A stretch of 64,000 nt of DNA from RGIG250 sp964540025 (GTDB taxonomy: Bacteria; Bacillota; Negativicutes; Selenomonadales; Selenomonadaceae). The stretch spans positions 1 to 64,000 of the forward strand of contig CAZIKQ010000003.1 in assembly GCA_964540025.1 (NCBI GenBank), written 5' to 3'. Below, one piece after another: positions 36,272 to 45,137 of this stretch. The notes beneath the pieces are model-generated. The model made no database searches and was not told where the DNA came from. It saw only the letters and a program-made list of their open reading frames with translations. The stretch's first letter is position 1. The number at the start of each line of letters is the position of its first letter. Both the position numbers and the translations under genes were made by a program.

Positions 36272-37203
36272 AGATAATAACCGGCAAAGCCGGCGATACC
36301 AAAGGCTATAAGCGAGATCATTGTAAATGCCCCTGGCGTTTCGGCAAAAGGAACAGCAACATTCATACCAAAAAAACTGGAAATCAAAGTAGGTATGGCA
36401 AGCACAATGGTCATAGCAGCCAGAAATTTCATCACAAGATTCTGATTATTGGAAATTATGGATGAAAAGGTATCCGCAAGCCGGGCAAGAATCTGACTGT
36501 ACATTTCAACCATTTCTCGAGCCTGTTTGTTCTCGATGATAACATCTTCAAGAAGGTCTTCGTCCTCCTCGTACATACGAAGAGGAGAATCTGCAGTTTG
36601 ATTGTTACACAGGCGCAAAAGCCTATCGAGTACGGTCGCATTAGAACGAAGAGAGGCATTGAAGTAAGTTAAACCCTTTTGCAACTCCAAAAGGCGTAGA
36701 ATGTCCTGGTTCTTCATTGAATTACGAAGCATTAACTCTACTTCATCAGAAAGTCTACTTATCTGTCTTAGATAACGAAGATAAAAGGTAGCTGATTTGT
36801 ATAGAATCTGAAAAAGAAATCTCGTCTTCTTGAATGTTCTGAACGTCCGGGCCGTTGCCTCATTAAACTCAGAAATCACTGGAGTTTCCTCAAGGCAAAC
36901 AGTAATAATATATTCGCCGCTAATAATAATGGCCAAAGGCAGTGTATCATAGCTTACATTAGTACGCATCACCGGGACATTAGTCAAAATCATCACCGAA
37001 TTATCTTCGACATCAATATGTGAGCGCTCTTCATCATCAAGGGCTGAGCGAAGAAAATCAGGCTCAACGGCGGTAAGATTACCAATTACTTTTAATTCGT
37101 AAGGAGTTGGATCAATTATATTTATCCAGGCACCTTTTTTGAGATTTTTCAGGTTAAGCTCTTCAAGTGGTCCACTTTCCAATGAGCAATAAATTTTCAG
37201 CAT
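36250..37203 (-). CDS. corA: CorA-family divalent cation channel
   Basis: 317 residues. An N-terminal alpha/beta cytoplasmic domain is followed by a long stalk helix and two C-terminal membrane helices. The selectivity motif Gly-Met-Asn is at 279-281 (FFGMNVAVPF), at the end of the first helix. The C-terminus RRNMF is basic, as in CorA. It carries Mg2+, or Co2+/Ni2+/Zn2+ in some relatives. The ATG at 37203 sits in a structured leader whose pairing could regulate translation. Confidence 0.93.
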   Translation of the reverse strand: MLKIYCSLESGPLEELNLKNLKKGAWINIIDPTPYELKVIGNLTAVEPDFLRSALDDEERSHIDVEDNSVMILTNVPVMRTNVSYDTLPLAIIISGEYIITVCLEETPVISEFNEATARTFRTFKKTRFLFQILYKSATFYLRYLRQISRLSDEVELMLRNSMKNQDILRLLELQKGLTYFNASLRSNATVLDRLLRLCNNQTADSPLRMYEEDEDLLEDVIIENKQAREMVEMYSQILARLADTFSSIISNNQNLVMKFLAAMTIVLAIPTLISSFFGMNVAVPFAETPGAFTMISLIAFGIAGFAGYYLWRRNMF

Positions 37204-37367
37204 GACGGAAAGCTCCTTTCCAGGAAATACATGCCGTCATAGTGATGCTCTCAGGGTGTGGCAAAAATAACAGTCAACTGACAAAATGGACAATAAAGAC
37301 AAAATGCCAGCAAAACCACGTCCCTACACCTGGGAGGGAAAAGATACACAGGGGGAAAGTGACGGCA
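37202..37367 (-). promoter_or_regulatory. structured corA leader, candidate translational switch RNA
   Basis: In minus-strand sense, TGCCGTCA (37360-37367) can pair with TGACGGCA (37232-37239), closing about 120 bases. That second arm can instead pair, as ATGACGG (37234-37240), with CCGTCAT (37202-37208), which contains the corA start codon. The ribosome site GGAG lies in a small hairpin GGAAAG-gag-CTTTCC (37207-37221). Inside the long loop, CAGGTGT (37326-37332) pairs with ACACCCTG (37252-37259) with one bulge. It does not match the M-box consensus as I know it. The pairings are seen; the function is inference. Confidence 0.45.
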
Positions 37368-37585
37368 GATATTTCTCTAATGATGTTATTGGGTAACAAT
37401 TGTTTGCTGCGACTCATCATATTACAATCAGATAGGTCACATAAATTGGGATGGTCACTGTCCATTACCCTCACCGTCCTTTTCCTTTGCTATAGTCCAT
37501 AATACTGAAAAAGCAAAATAAAACCAAGCGAATTTCTCCGCCTGGTAAATTTTACTATTGAAATACTTATGAGTCAATGAAAAGT
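37204..37585. other. gap between the TauE-type gene and corA
   Basis: 382 bases. The corA-proximal half is the structured leader. Two copies of GACAAAATG (37280-37288 and 37298-37306) lie in it. The distal half (37370-37585) shows no gene and no clear terminator. Confidence 0.5.
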
Positions 37586-38347
37586 TCATTTTGTTAAGGT
37601 AGCGTAGAGGGATTGAAAACAGATAAAATAAAGCATGGCAGAGAGGAGGAATCGAAAGAATTTTACTGATGTGTGCTTGAACGCAATCTGACCCAGAAAG
37701 AGACCGGCAAACAATCCCGGCAGCATATAAAAGAATTCTTTTCCGGCTGCCACCATGTTTGTCCCGCCATTGAAACAAAATATGGCCATTGAGCACGATT
37801 GAACAAGAAAAAAATATAATACACAGGTAGAGCGGAGTTCAACTCTGGATAGCTGCGCATTCGCAAAATAAATTATCAAGGCAGGCCCAGCCATGCTCAC
37901 ACTTGTTGCCATAATCCCGGAGAACAGACCGGCAATGAAAGCGTTTCGTGGTCTTTGAGAAAAATTAAGGTGGGAAAAATGGTTTACAACAAGGAAACAG
38001 AGAAGAATAACGCTGATGATAATTTTAAGGTGGTCGGCCGTAACGTAATTGAACAGAATGAACCCGAAGGGCTGGCCACATACAGCACCTAAGGTAAGGA
38101 AAAAAATTAAATCATATTTTGCTGTACGCCACAACATAATCGATTGAATAAAATTGGAAAAAAGCCCAATATAAATGAGGATTTGTACGGTTAATTTTGC
38201 GTCATAAAAAATCATCATGAGAGGTGATGCGGTCAGCATAAGCCCAAAACCGGTTATTGATTGAAGAAATGAAGCAACGAATACGGCTCCCATTGGACCA
38301 AGGCGGTCATGGAAAGGCGTCAACATGCTAACAAAGTCAATATCCAT
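37586..38347 (-). CDS. TauE/SafE family membrane transporter
   Basis: 253 residues with seven to eight hydrophobic helices and two related halves. The N-terminal FVASFLQSITGFGLMLTASPLMMI and the second-half NAFIAGLFSGIMATSVSMAGPALIIY carry the paired Gly-Phe-Gly and Gly-Pro motifs of the TauE/SafE (DUF81) family, which exports sulfite, sulfonates or organic anions. Substrate unknown. Minus strand; the direct repeat GACAAAA(A)TG lies about 65 bases upstream. Confidence 0.85.
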   Translation of the reverse strand: MDIDFVSMLTPFHDRLGPMGAVFVASFLQSITGFGLMLTASPLMMIFYDAKLTVQILIYIGLFSNFIQSIMLWRTAKYDLIFFLTLGAVCGQPFGFILFNYVTADHLKIIISVILLCFLVVNHFSHLNFSQRPRNAFIAGLFSGIMATSVSMAGPALIIYFANAQLSRVELRSTCVLYFFLVQSCSMAIFCFNGGTNMVAAGKEFFYMLPGLFAGLFLGQIAFKHTSVKFFRFLLSAMLYFICFQSLYATLTK

Positions 38348-38551
38348 TAGTATAACCTCTTCGATTGTTAATTTTCCGACATTTTACCACGATTTGGGAA
38401 AGCAGAATAGACAAAAATGACAAAATGATTTAATGGTAGCAGCTCTGAATAAACGTAGACTAAACAAGATGTATAAAAATCTTTATATTTTTAAATGTTT
38501 TTCTAATGCCAATTTCATAATACTGATATATAACATAATCAGCGTTAGAAA

Positions 38552-38580
38552 TTGCTATAGTTAGTGAATGAGTATATAAT
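38552..38580 (+). promoter_or_regulatory. promoter of the tolC-macAB operon
   Basis: TTGCTA (38552-38557), a 17-base spacer and a perfect TATAAT (38575-38580), 55 bases before the tolC ATG. The remainder of the 38348-38634 gap is AT-rich without other recognisable sites. Confidence 0.75.
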
Positions 38581-38634
38581 TTGAGAACATGATCATTAAG
38601 AGTGAGTCCACATTATGGATAGGATGTGAAAGTA

Positions 38635-40020
38635 ATGAAAAAATCAGTTCTTGAAAAGGTGAAAACTATTGCCGCTGGTGTGATCGTTGCTCCATTGATA
38701 ATGGGGAATATGGGTATATGTAAAGCAGCTGCACTATCTATTCAAGAGGCTGTTGACATGGCATTGGAACAGAATACGGATTTAGCCATTATCAAGGTAG
38801 GAGAGAAATCCGCCAGAGCTGATCTGAAATCTGCTCGTGGCCAAAATAGTATTACTATTTCCGGTAACGGAAGCCTGGGACTTAATAAGAATAGTACCGA
38901 ATCAGATCAAAACAGAAATGGCAGCGTTAGTGCCTCTGTAAGCCTGCCTATTTTTACGGCCGGAAAAAACGAGGCAAATATTTCCAGCAGTAAGCTAGGG
39001 GTAAAGATTGCCCGGCTTGAAACGGAAAGGGAAAGAGAAAATACAAGACTTAAGGTGATAAAAGCCTACTATGACGTCCTTCAAAATAAACAGACTGTTG
39101 AGGTAGACGAACAGACGGTAAATAATTATAAGGCTCACTTGACAAATGTTCAGCAACTTTACGAAGCTGGAAGCAAAGCAAAAATAGATGTTCTTCGTTC
39201 TTCGGTGGAACTGTCGAATTCTGAACAGGATTTGATTAGATCGAAGAATAAGTACGCAGTCAGTATAAAGACACTAAAAAATATTTTGGGACTTCCCTAC
39301 GAAGAAGAGCTTATTTTAACGGAAGATTTTAACTATGTTGAATTTAATCCTGAACTGGAAGATTGTTTGGCTTACGCGCTGGAACACCGAAAGGACATTA
39401 TTGTTGATAAATATCAGGTGAAGCAGACGAAGTATGCTATCCGGAGCGCCAAAGCAGATTACTACCCGCAGATTTCGGTCTCCGCTGGAATTGGGGGGAG
39501 TCAACGGTATTCACCCAGGCCTCATACCAGCAGCAGTGATTATGAAGCCGGCGTATCGGCAAGATGGAACATATTTGACGGTGGAGTTACACATGCTGCT
39601 GTTGAGAAGGCAAGAGCAGACTATGAAAGAGCCGAATTAACGCTTCTGCGGGATTTAGAGAATCTTGACCTTTCTTTTCAAACGGCGTATCTGGACATGA
39701 GAGAGGCGGAGAAAAGACTCCGTACTACGAAGATCGCCGTTACCATGGCGCAGGAAGACTACTATATTGCTACGGAAAAATACAAGGCTGGTGAGGGTCT
39801 TATGCTGGATGTATTGGATGCGCAGGTAGCTCTTGTAAGCGCCCAATTAAATGACATCAGCGCAAAGTATGACTACTCACGAAACAGAGCTACGGTGGAA
39901 AATGAAATGGGACTCTCCATTGGAGAAACTGCTGAAGAAGCTCTTAACAGACAATCTAATGAAATAACGGAACAAGCTGCCTTGGATACAAAAAAGGAGG
40001 TGGAAGAAGATGGGCAATAA
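38635..40020 (+). CDS. TolC-family outer membrane efflux protein
   Basis: 461 residues. A signal peptide (VKTIAAGVIVAPLIMG, cleavage near CKAAA) precedes two OEP repeats with long helices. LSIQEAVDMALEQNTDLAI opens the first repeat and FNPELEDCLAYALEHRKDIIV the second. ALVSAQLNDISAKYDYSRN closes the helical barrel region. It forms the outer-membrane exit duct of a tripartite pump. ATG 38635 is preferred over GTG 38626 because AGGA lies ten bases upstream. The presence of this gene implies an outer membrane. Confidence 0.9.
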   Translation: MKKSVLEKVKTIAAGVIVAPLIMGNMGICKAAALSIQEAVDMALEQNTDLAIIKVGEKSARADLKSARGQNSITISGNGSLGLNKNSTESDQNRNGSVSASVSLPIFTAGKNEANISSSKLGVKIARLETERERENTRLKVIKAYYDVLQNKQTVEVDEQTVNNYKAHLTNVQQLYEAGSKAKIDVLRSSVELSNSEQDLIRSKNKYAVSIKTLKNILGLPYEEELILTEDFNYVEFNPELEDCLAYALEHRKDIIVDKYQVKQTKYAIRSAKADYYPQISVSAGIGGSQRYSPRPHTSSSDYEAGVSARWNIFDGGVTHAAVEKARADYERAELTLLRDLENLDLSFQTAYLDMREAEKRLRTTKIAVTMAQEDYYIATEKYKAGEGLMLDVLDAQVALVSAQLNDISAKYDYSRNRATVENEMGLSIGETAEEALNRQSNEITEQAALDTKKEVEEDGQ

Positions 40021-41158
40021 GAAAATGGCTAAAATAGCGGTCGGTGTTTTAATAACTGCCGGTGTACTTGGCGGTGCCTGGTATTGGTTCAATTCCTCTG
40101 AGAACTCAAAGGAATCAACAAAAATTGAGATAGTCAAGGTTTCCAAGATGGACTTGAAGTCAACGGTAAGCGCGACCGGAACAATAAAGCCTGTAAATTC
40201 GGTTGAAGTGTCCTCAAAAATTACTGCCCGCATTAAAACTGTGCTGGTAAAGGAAAATCAGCAGGTTAAGGCCGGTCAGACTGTTGCGACTTTGGATGGA
40301 AAGGATTATGAAGCAAAGGCCGAACAGGCGCAATACAGGGTAATAAACGCAAAGGCGAAATACGATCGGGCAGCTTATTTGTACAATATTGGCGCAAACA
40401 GCCAGGAACAGTACGAAGACGCTGTGCTGGAGTACGATACTGCCAAAAGCTCCCTGGAGGTTACCCGGTCGGATTTGGCTGAGACTATAATTACCGCTCC
40501 CATGGATGGAATCGTTGTGGGAGAGCCACTGACCCCTGGCACTATGGCAGTACAAGGCAATAATAATCCCACGGTTATTATGCTGATTGCCGATTTATCA
40601 AGCAAACAGATAAAAGCCCAAATCGATGAAACTGATATCGGGAATATAAAGGTTGGTCAGGAGGCAGTGTTTACAGTAGATGCTTATACTGATAGAAAGT
40701 TTAGGGCCAAAGTATCAGAGATTTCTCAAACCGATGTGACAAACAGTTGGAACATAAGCTCAAGCAGTTCTTCCAGCAAATCGTCAGCCGACGTAATCTA
40801 TTACTATGTCACGCTGGATGTGGATGATCCTGATAATGATTTGCTGCCGGGCATGACGGCAAGGGTGGAGGTTGTGACCTCGGAGAAGAAATACGCTTTG
40901 GCAGTTCCCATTTCATCCCTTAAGACAAATGCTAATGGATCCTATGTGTTACTTGTCAAAGGAGATGGAAGCACTGAGGAAAGAAGTGTAAAAACCGGAA
41001 TATACAGCGATGACTATGTGGAAGTTGTGGACGGTGTCTCCGAAGGGGACAAGATTTCAAATACCTACAAGGTGGCCATGAATAAGAATAACGGAGAAAA
41101 GGGCGGTAAAGGTTCTGGCGGAAACCGGGGACCCTTTGGCGGTCCACCGCGAATGTAA
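40010..41158 (+). CDS. MacA-like periplasmic adaptor (HlyD family)
   Basis: 382 residues. An N-terminal membrane anchor (IAVGVLITAGVLGGAWYWF) is followed by a beta-barrel and lipoyl half (VSATGTIKPVNSVEVSS, KENQQVKAGQTVATLDGKDY), an alpha-hairpin (about 100-150) and a second lipoyl half (TIITAPMDGIVVGEPLTPG). The C-terminus is rich in Gly, Lys, Asn and Pro. It couples the inner-membrane ABC transporter to the TolC-like duct. It overlaps the tolC-like gene by 11 bases, with AAAGGAGG inside the latter. Confidence 0.92.
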   Translation: MGNKKMAKIAVGVLITAGVLGGAWYWFNSSENSKESTKIEIVKVSKMDLKSTVSATGTIKPVNSVEVSSKITARIKTVLVKENQQVKAGQTVATLDGKDYEAKAEQAQYRVINAKAKYDRAAYLYNIGANSQEQYEDAVLEYDTAKSSLEVTRSDLAETIITAPMDGIVVGEPLTPGTMAVQGNNNPTVIMLIADLSSKQIKAQIDETDIGNIKVGQEAVFTVDAYTDRKFRAKVSEISQTDVTNSWNISSSSSSSKSSADVIYYYVTLDVDDPDNDLLPGMTARVEVVTSEKKYALAVPISSLKTNANGSYVLLVKGDGSTEERSVKTGIYSDDYVEVVDGVSEGDKISNTYKVAMNKNNGEKGGKGSGGNRGPFGGPPRM

Positions 41159-41174
41159 CGACGGAGGTGAGGGT

Positions 41175-41927
41175 ATGAACAAATATGATGATAAAGTCCA
41201 GCAGGGAAGCACGATTAACGACCCGGAGAAAACTATCGAATTAAAAGGTATAAAAAAACTTTATCAGATAGGTGACCAGGAGGTAGCGGCGCTGGATGGA
41301 ATAACCACCGATATATACAAAGGTCAGTTTGTCGCTCTCATGGGTCCATCGGGCTCCGGTAAATCAACCCTCATGAATATTTTAGGCTGCCTTGACCGGC
41401 CCACGGTTGGTTCCTATAAACTTGATGGAGAAGAAGTCGCTTCCCTCAGTGATGATGATCTGGCCGTAACCCGTAATCAAAAAATAGGCTTTGTCTTTCA
41501 AAACTTCAACCTTCTAAGCCGGATAAGCGCTCTTGATAATGTGGCGCTTCCCCTTGTGTATAGTGGGATAGACAGCAAGGAACGACGGGAAAGGGCAATG
41601 CATTACCTGGAGGCGGTGGGGTTGGCTGACCGGGCGTATCATCAGCCCAATGAATTATCCGGCGGTCAGCGTCAGCGGGTAGCTATAGCGAGAGCCCTTG
41701 TAAATGAACCAAAAATAATCATGGCGGATGAGCCCACCGGAAATTTGGACACAAAGTCAACCAGGGAAATCATGGAGATTTTTGAGGGATTACATGACCA
41801 GGGGAAGACCATTATTCTTGTAACCCATGAGCCGGAGATTGCTGCCTGTGCCAGCAGGCAGCTCCTGGTTCGGGACGGAAAAATAACTAAGGACGCCGGA
41901 AAGGGCGTCCAAATGGATGTAGTATAA
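41175..41927 (+). CDS. MacB-type ABC transporter ATP-binding protein
   Basis: 250 residues. Walker A GPSGSGKST near 56, Q-loop FVFQNFNLL, signature LSGGQRQRVAIARAL near 158, Walker B IIMADEPTGNLDT near 178 and H-loop VTHEPEIA. This is the LolD/MacB class. ATG 41175 follows ACGGAGGTGAGGGT; the frame is open further upstream without a binding site. The permease is encoded separately 20 bases downstream, whereas E. coli MacB is one fused chain. Confidence 0.93.
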   Translation: MNKYDDKVQQGSTINDPEKTIELKGIKKLYQIGDQEVAALDGITTDIYKGQFVALMGPSGSGKSTLMNILGCLDRPTVGSYKLDGEEVASLSDDDLAVTRNQKIGFVFQNFNLLSRISALDNVALPLVYSGIDSKERRERAMHYLEAVGLADRAYHQPNELSGGQRQRVAIARALVNEPKIIMADEPTGNLDTKSTREIMEIFEGLHDQGKTIILVTHEPEIAACASRQLLVRDGKITKDAGKGVQMDVV

Positions 41928-41947
41928 AAAGGGAGGAGGGAGACTAT

Positions 41948-43165
41948 ATGCTTTTTAAGGAAAGCGTGCGTATTGCCCTCGATGCATTGACGGCTAATAA
42001 GTTAAGGACGATCCTTACAATGCTGGGAATCATTATTGGCGTTGGAGCCGTAATCGCTATGGTATCAGTGGGGCTTGGGGTCAAGCAGAATATTACGAAT
42101 TCTATTTCCAGCCTCGGAAGCAATATGCTGATTGTCATGCCGGGAAGTTCCAATACCGGAGGTCTCCGGTCAGCGGCGGGCTCCAGGACTACCCTGAAAT
42201 ATGAGGATGCCGTATCGATAAAATCAAAAGTAAAGAATATTGACTATGTATCTCCTACTGTACGGCGTTCATTTCAGGTAGTAAATGGCAATCAAAACTG
42301 GAACACAACTGTGTATGGTGTTACCACTGAGTATATGCCCATTCGATCACTGGCGGTTTCGGCTGGATCCTTCATTACCCAGGATGATTTGACAAAGCGT
42401 CAGCGTGTAGCTGTCATTGGCACTACGGTAGCAAGCAACCTTTATGGCAGCAAAAATCCAGTCGGACTGAATATCCGGATCAATAATCAACCCTATAAAG
42501 TAATAGGCGTTTTGGAAAGCAAAGGTCAGTCTTCTATGGGTCAGGACCAGGACGACATTGTAATCATTCCGCTGACAACCGCCATGGAGCGGCTCCTCGG
42601 CATTACCTATGTTCAGTCTGTGAATATTCAGGTGTCTTCTCAGGATAAAATGGATCGCGTACAGGGCGACATTGAGTCACTCTTGAGGCAGCGCCACAGG
42701 ATAACCGGGGGAAAAGAAGATGACTTTAATGTCAGAAACATGACAAGCCTTATGGAAACTGTAAATGAGACAACCAGTATGCTCACTTTGTTTTTGGGCA
42801 GTGTGGCTGCAATATCGCTACTGGTTGGGGGAATAGGAATAATGAATATCATGATGGTTTCTGTTACGGAGCGTACCCGGGAAATCGGTATTAGGAAAGC
42901 ATTGGGAGCAACCTATAGGGCAATCATGACCCAGTTCCTCATTGAGTCCGTAGTCATTGGAGTAATTGGCGGTTTAATTGGAATTGGCTTTGGCTGTGCT
43001 GCTTCAGAGTTAATTTCCCGATTTGGTGGATTTAATACCGTAATAACTCTATCGCCAATTCTTCTTTCCTTTAGCTTTTCGGTAGGAATCGGCTTGTTTT
43101 TTGGCATCTACCCAGCCAGAAAGGCAGCTCTCCTTGATCCAATAGAAGCTCTTAGATATGAATAA
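41948..43165 (+). CDS. MacB-type ABC transporter permease
   Basis: 405 residues with an N-terminal membrane helix (LRTILTMLGIIIGVGAVIAMVSV), a large extracytoplasmic MacB_PCD domain (about 50-270) and three C-terminal helices. LLVGGIGIMNIMMVSVTERTREIGIRKALGA is the conserved FtsX/MacB block. With the adaptor and duct it forms a tripartite exporter for peptides, lipids, siderophores or macrolides; the substrate cannot be inferred. It is the last gene before a strong terminator. Confidence 0.93.
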   Translation: MLFKESVRIALDALTANKLRTILTMLGIIIGVGAVIAMVSVGLGVKQNITNSISSLGSNMLIVMPGSSNTGGLRSAAGSRTTLKYEDAVSIKSKVKNIDYVSPTVRRSFQVVNGNQNWNTTVYGVTTEYMPIRSLAVSAGSFITQDDLTKRQRVAVIGTTVASNLYGSKNPVGLNIRINNQPYKVIGVLESKGQSSMGQDQDDIVIIPLTTAMERLLGITYVQSVNIQVSSQDKMDRVQGDIESLLRQRHRITGGKEDDFNVRNMTSLMETVNETTSMLTLFLGSVAAISLLVGGIGIMNIMMVSVTERTREIGIRKALGATYRAIMTQFLIESVVIGVIGGLIGIGFGCAASELISRFGGFNTVITLSPILLSFSFSVGIGLFFGIYPARKAALLDPIEALRYE

Positions 43166-43168
43166 AAG

Positions 43169-43217
43169 AAACACTATTGAGATGGCTATACTATGTAAGC
43201 TGACTCAATAGTGTTTT
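43169..43217 (+). terminator. terminator of the efflux operon
   Basis: A perfect 13-bp stem AAACACTATTGAG / CTCAATAGTGTTT with a 22-base loop and four T at the 3' side, starting three bases after the permease stop. Confidence 0.85.
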
Positions 43218-43473
43218 GATACGGGAACCCATTTAACCTTTAACATTACAACAGAATAATATTTTTAACCAATAGTTTTTTGGTTGACGGAAACGTATAT
43301 GGGGATTAAAATGATAAAAATGCAACATGAGAAATATTATTTTGGGTTCAATATGCTGATGACGGTATAGCAAAGTACTACGTAGAGTTGTTATCATTAC
43401 ATTGCTATACTATACATAAAATATAAAATTTGTGATGTTGGGCCTCTGAATACAGATTGATGGGGTTTTATTC
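43218..43473 (+). other. gap before the polysaccharide deacetylase
   Basis: With the terminator, the region between genes is 308 bases. It holds AACCAA/TTGGTT (43267-43285) as a weak hairpin and a possible promoter at 43388-43416. No gene is seen. Confidence 0.5.
43388..43416 (+). promoter_or_regulatory. possible promoter of the deacetylase gene
   Basis: TTGTTA (43388-43393), a 17-base spacer and TATACA (43411-43416), about 57 bases before the TTG start. Confidence 0.45.
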
Positions 43474-44271
43474 TTGAAAAAGTTTTTTGTTTTTTCATTA
43501 GTTATCTTTTGTCTGGTTACGATTAGTAAATGTCAGGCGATGGCTTCTGTATCTGCTTGTACAACAGCAAAGAAGATGATAATTCTTAATTATCATAAGG
43601 TGGATGATTACTTCAGTTCTCTGTCAGTTACTCCCCGTGATTTTGATAACCAAATGGCCTTTCTTAAAAAAAATGGTTTTGAAACTATATCCCTTGAACA
43701 ATTAAGGGGCGTGCTGGCCGGAGAAGAGGTTAATTTACCTGAACGTCCGTTAATGATCACTTTTGATGATGGATACCGTGATAATTACACAAATGCTTAC
43801 CCGATTTTGAAAAAATATGGCTTCACTGGCGTAATTTTCGTGATCACCTCTTTTATTGATCGCAAATTGCCTTATTACATCTCCTGGGATATGGCGAAGG
43901 AAATGCAAGAAAGCGGCGTTATTGATATCGAGTCCCATACTGTTGATCATATTTCCATGACGGAGTTGAACGATGAAAAGCTCCGAAGGGAGCTTACTGA
44001 ATCAAAGAAAAGGATTGAAGAGGTCTTGGAAAAGCCTGCCGAGTATGTAGCATATCCGACAGGTACCTATAATTTGCACATTGCTGATATTGTTCGTGGT
44101 TGTGGATACAAGGGGGCTTTTACGATAAAGTATGGAAATGTCGATACAATGACGAATTTGTATGCTATTGAGCGCTTACCGGTTTTTAGAACGGCGAATA
44201 CTTACGAAGATTTTATTGACAGAATACAGTATGTTCCAATTTTTGAGAGATTTGGCTGGATGAAGAGCTGA
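43474..44271 (+). CDS. secreted polysaccharide deacetylase
   Basis: 265 residues. A signal peptide (FFVFSLVIFCLVTISKCQAMA) precedes a NodB-type domain. The metal and base motif TFDDGYRDNY is near residue 98 and the SHTVDH histidines near 152. YPTGTYNLHIADIVRGCGYKGAFT near 190 is the third motif. It removes acetyl groups from surface N-acetylhexosamine polymers or peptidoglycan. TTG start with a weak TGGGG site. uppP follows after 29 bases. Confidence 0.87.
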   Translation: MKKFFVFSLVIFCLVTISKCQAMASVSACTTAKKMIILNYHKVDDYFSSLSVTPRDFDNQMAFLKKNGFETISLEQLRGVLAGEEVNLPERPLMITFDDGYRDNYTNAYPILKKYGFTGVIFVITSFIDRKLPYYISWDMAKEMQESGVIDIESHTVDHISMTELNDEKLRRELTESKKRIEEVLEKPAEYVAYPTGTYNLHIADIVRGCGYKGAFTIKYGNVDTMTNLYAIERLPVFRTANTYEDFIDRIQYVPIFERFGWMKS

Positions 44272-44300
44272 TTGCTCAGCAGTTATTAAGTGGGGAGAAA

Positions 44301-45125
44301 ATGGAATTAACGACCGCCGAGCTTTTTAAGGTTATTGTAATTGGTATTGTGGAGGGTGTGACAGAATGGCTGCCCATAAGCAGTACCGGTCACATGATAT
44401 TGGTTGACGAGCTTATTACGTTGCAGGTATCACAAAAGTTTAAGGATATGCTCTTGGTAGTTATACAGCTTGGGGCAATTCTCTCTGTTGTGGCCATGAA
44501 TTTTACCAGGCTTAATCCTTGGGCCGCCAGCAAAGATTATCACGAAAAAAAAAGAACTGTTGTTTTGTGGTATAAGGTTATTGTAGCTACAATTCCGGCT
44601 GGTGTAATAGGTTTGCTTTTTGATGAATATGTAGAGGAACATTTTATGACCGCCGCTGTAGTTGCGGTTACTTTAATAATTTATGGAGTGTTGTTTATCG
44701 TCGTTGAAAACTATAATAAAAGGCGAAAGCCGTGTATAACAAGTTTGGATTCGCTTGATTACAAAACGGCTATATTGATTGGCTGTTTTCAAGTACTGTC
44801 TCTGATACCGGGAACGTCAAGGTCGGGCGCGACTATTTTGGGCGGAATGTTGTGCGGTGTTTCCAGAATGGTTGTTACGGAGTTTACCTTTTTTCTGGCT
44901 ATACCGGTTATGTTTGGGGCAAGCTTTCTTAAGCTGTTGAAATTTGGGGTATCTTACTCTTTTGCTGAGTTTGTCATTTTGTTTGTGGGAATGGTTGTAG
45001 CGTTTATCACATCGGTGCTGTCTATAAAGTGCTTGCTGAAATACATAAAAAAGAATGACTTTAAGGTCTTTGGATACTATAGGATTATACTAGGTGTCGC
45101 TGTTTTATTCTGCCTTGTGTTGTGA
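44301..45125 (+). CDS. uppP: undecaprenyl-diphosphatase UppP/BacA
   Basis: 274 residues and eight membrane helices. The catalytic region GIVEGVTEWLPISSTGH is near residue 12-28 and the second motif LIPGTSRSGATI near 168. It recycles undecaprenyl diphosphate to the monophosphate carrier used for peptidoglycan and surface polymers, and gives bacitracin tolerance. It lies between a deacetylase and pth with short gaps. Confidence 0.96.
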   Translation: MELTTAELFKVIVIGIVEGVTEWLPISSTGHMILVDELITLQVSQKFKDMLLVVIQLGAILSVVAMNFTRLNPWAASKDYHEKKRTVVLWYKVIVATIPAGVIGLLFDEYVEEHFMTAAVVAVTLIIYGVLFIVVENYNKRRKPCITSLDSLDYKTAILIGCFQVLSLIPGTSRSGATILGGMLCGVSRMVVTEFTFFLAIPVMFGASFLKLLKFGVSYSFAEFVILFVGMVVAFITSVLSIKCLLKYIKKNDFKVFGYYRIILGVAVLFCLVL

Positions 45126-45137
45126 TAGAATACGATT

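Noticed and set aside
37242..37502. Small plus-strand frames in the corA-TauE gap
   Set aside because: No ribosome sites and no protein-like composition; the region is better explained as the structured corA leader.
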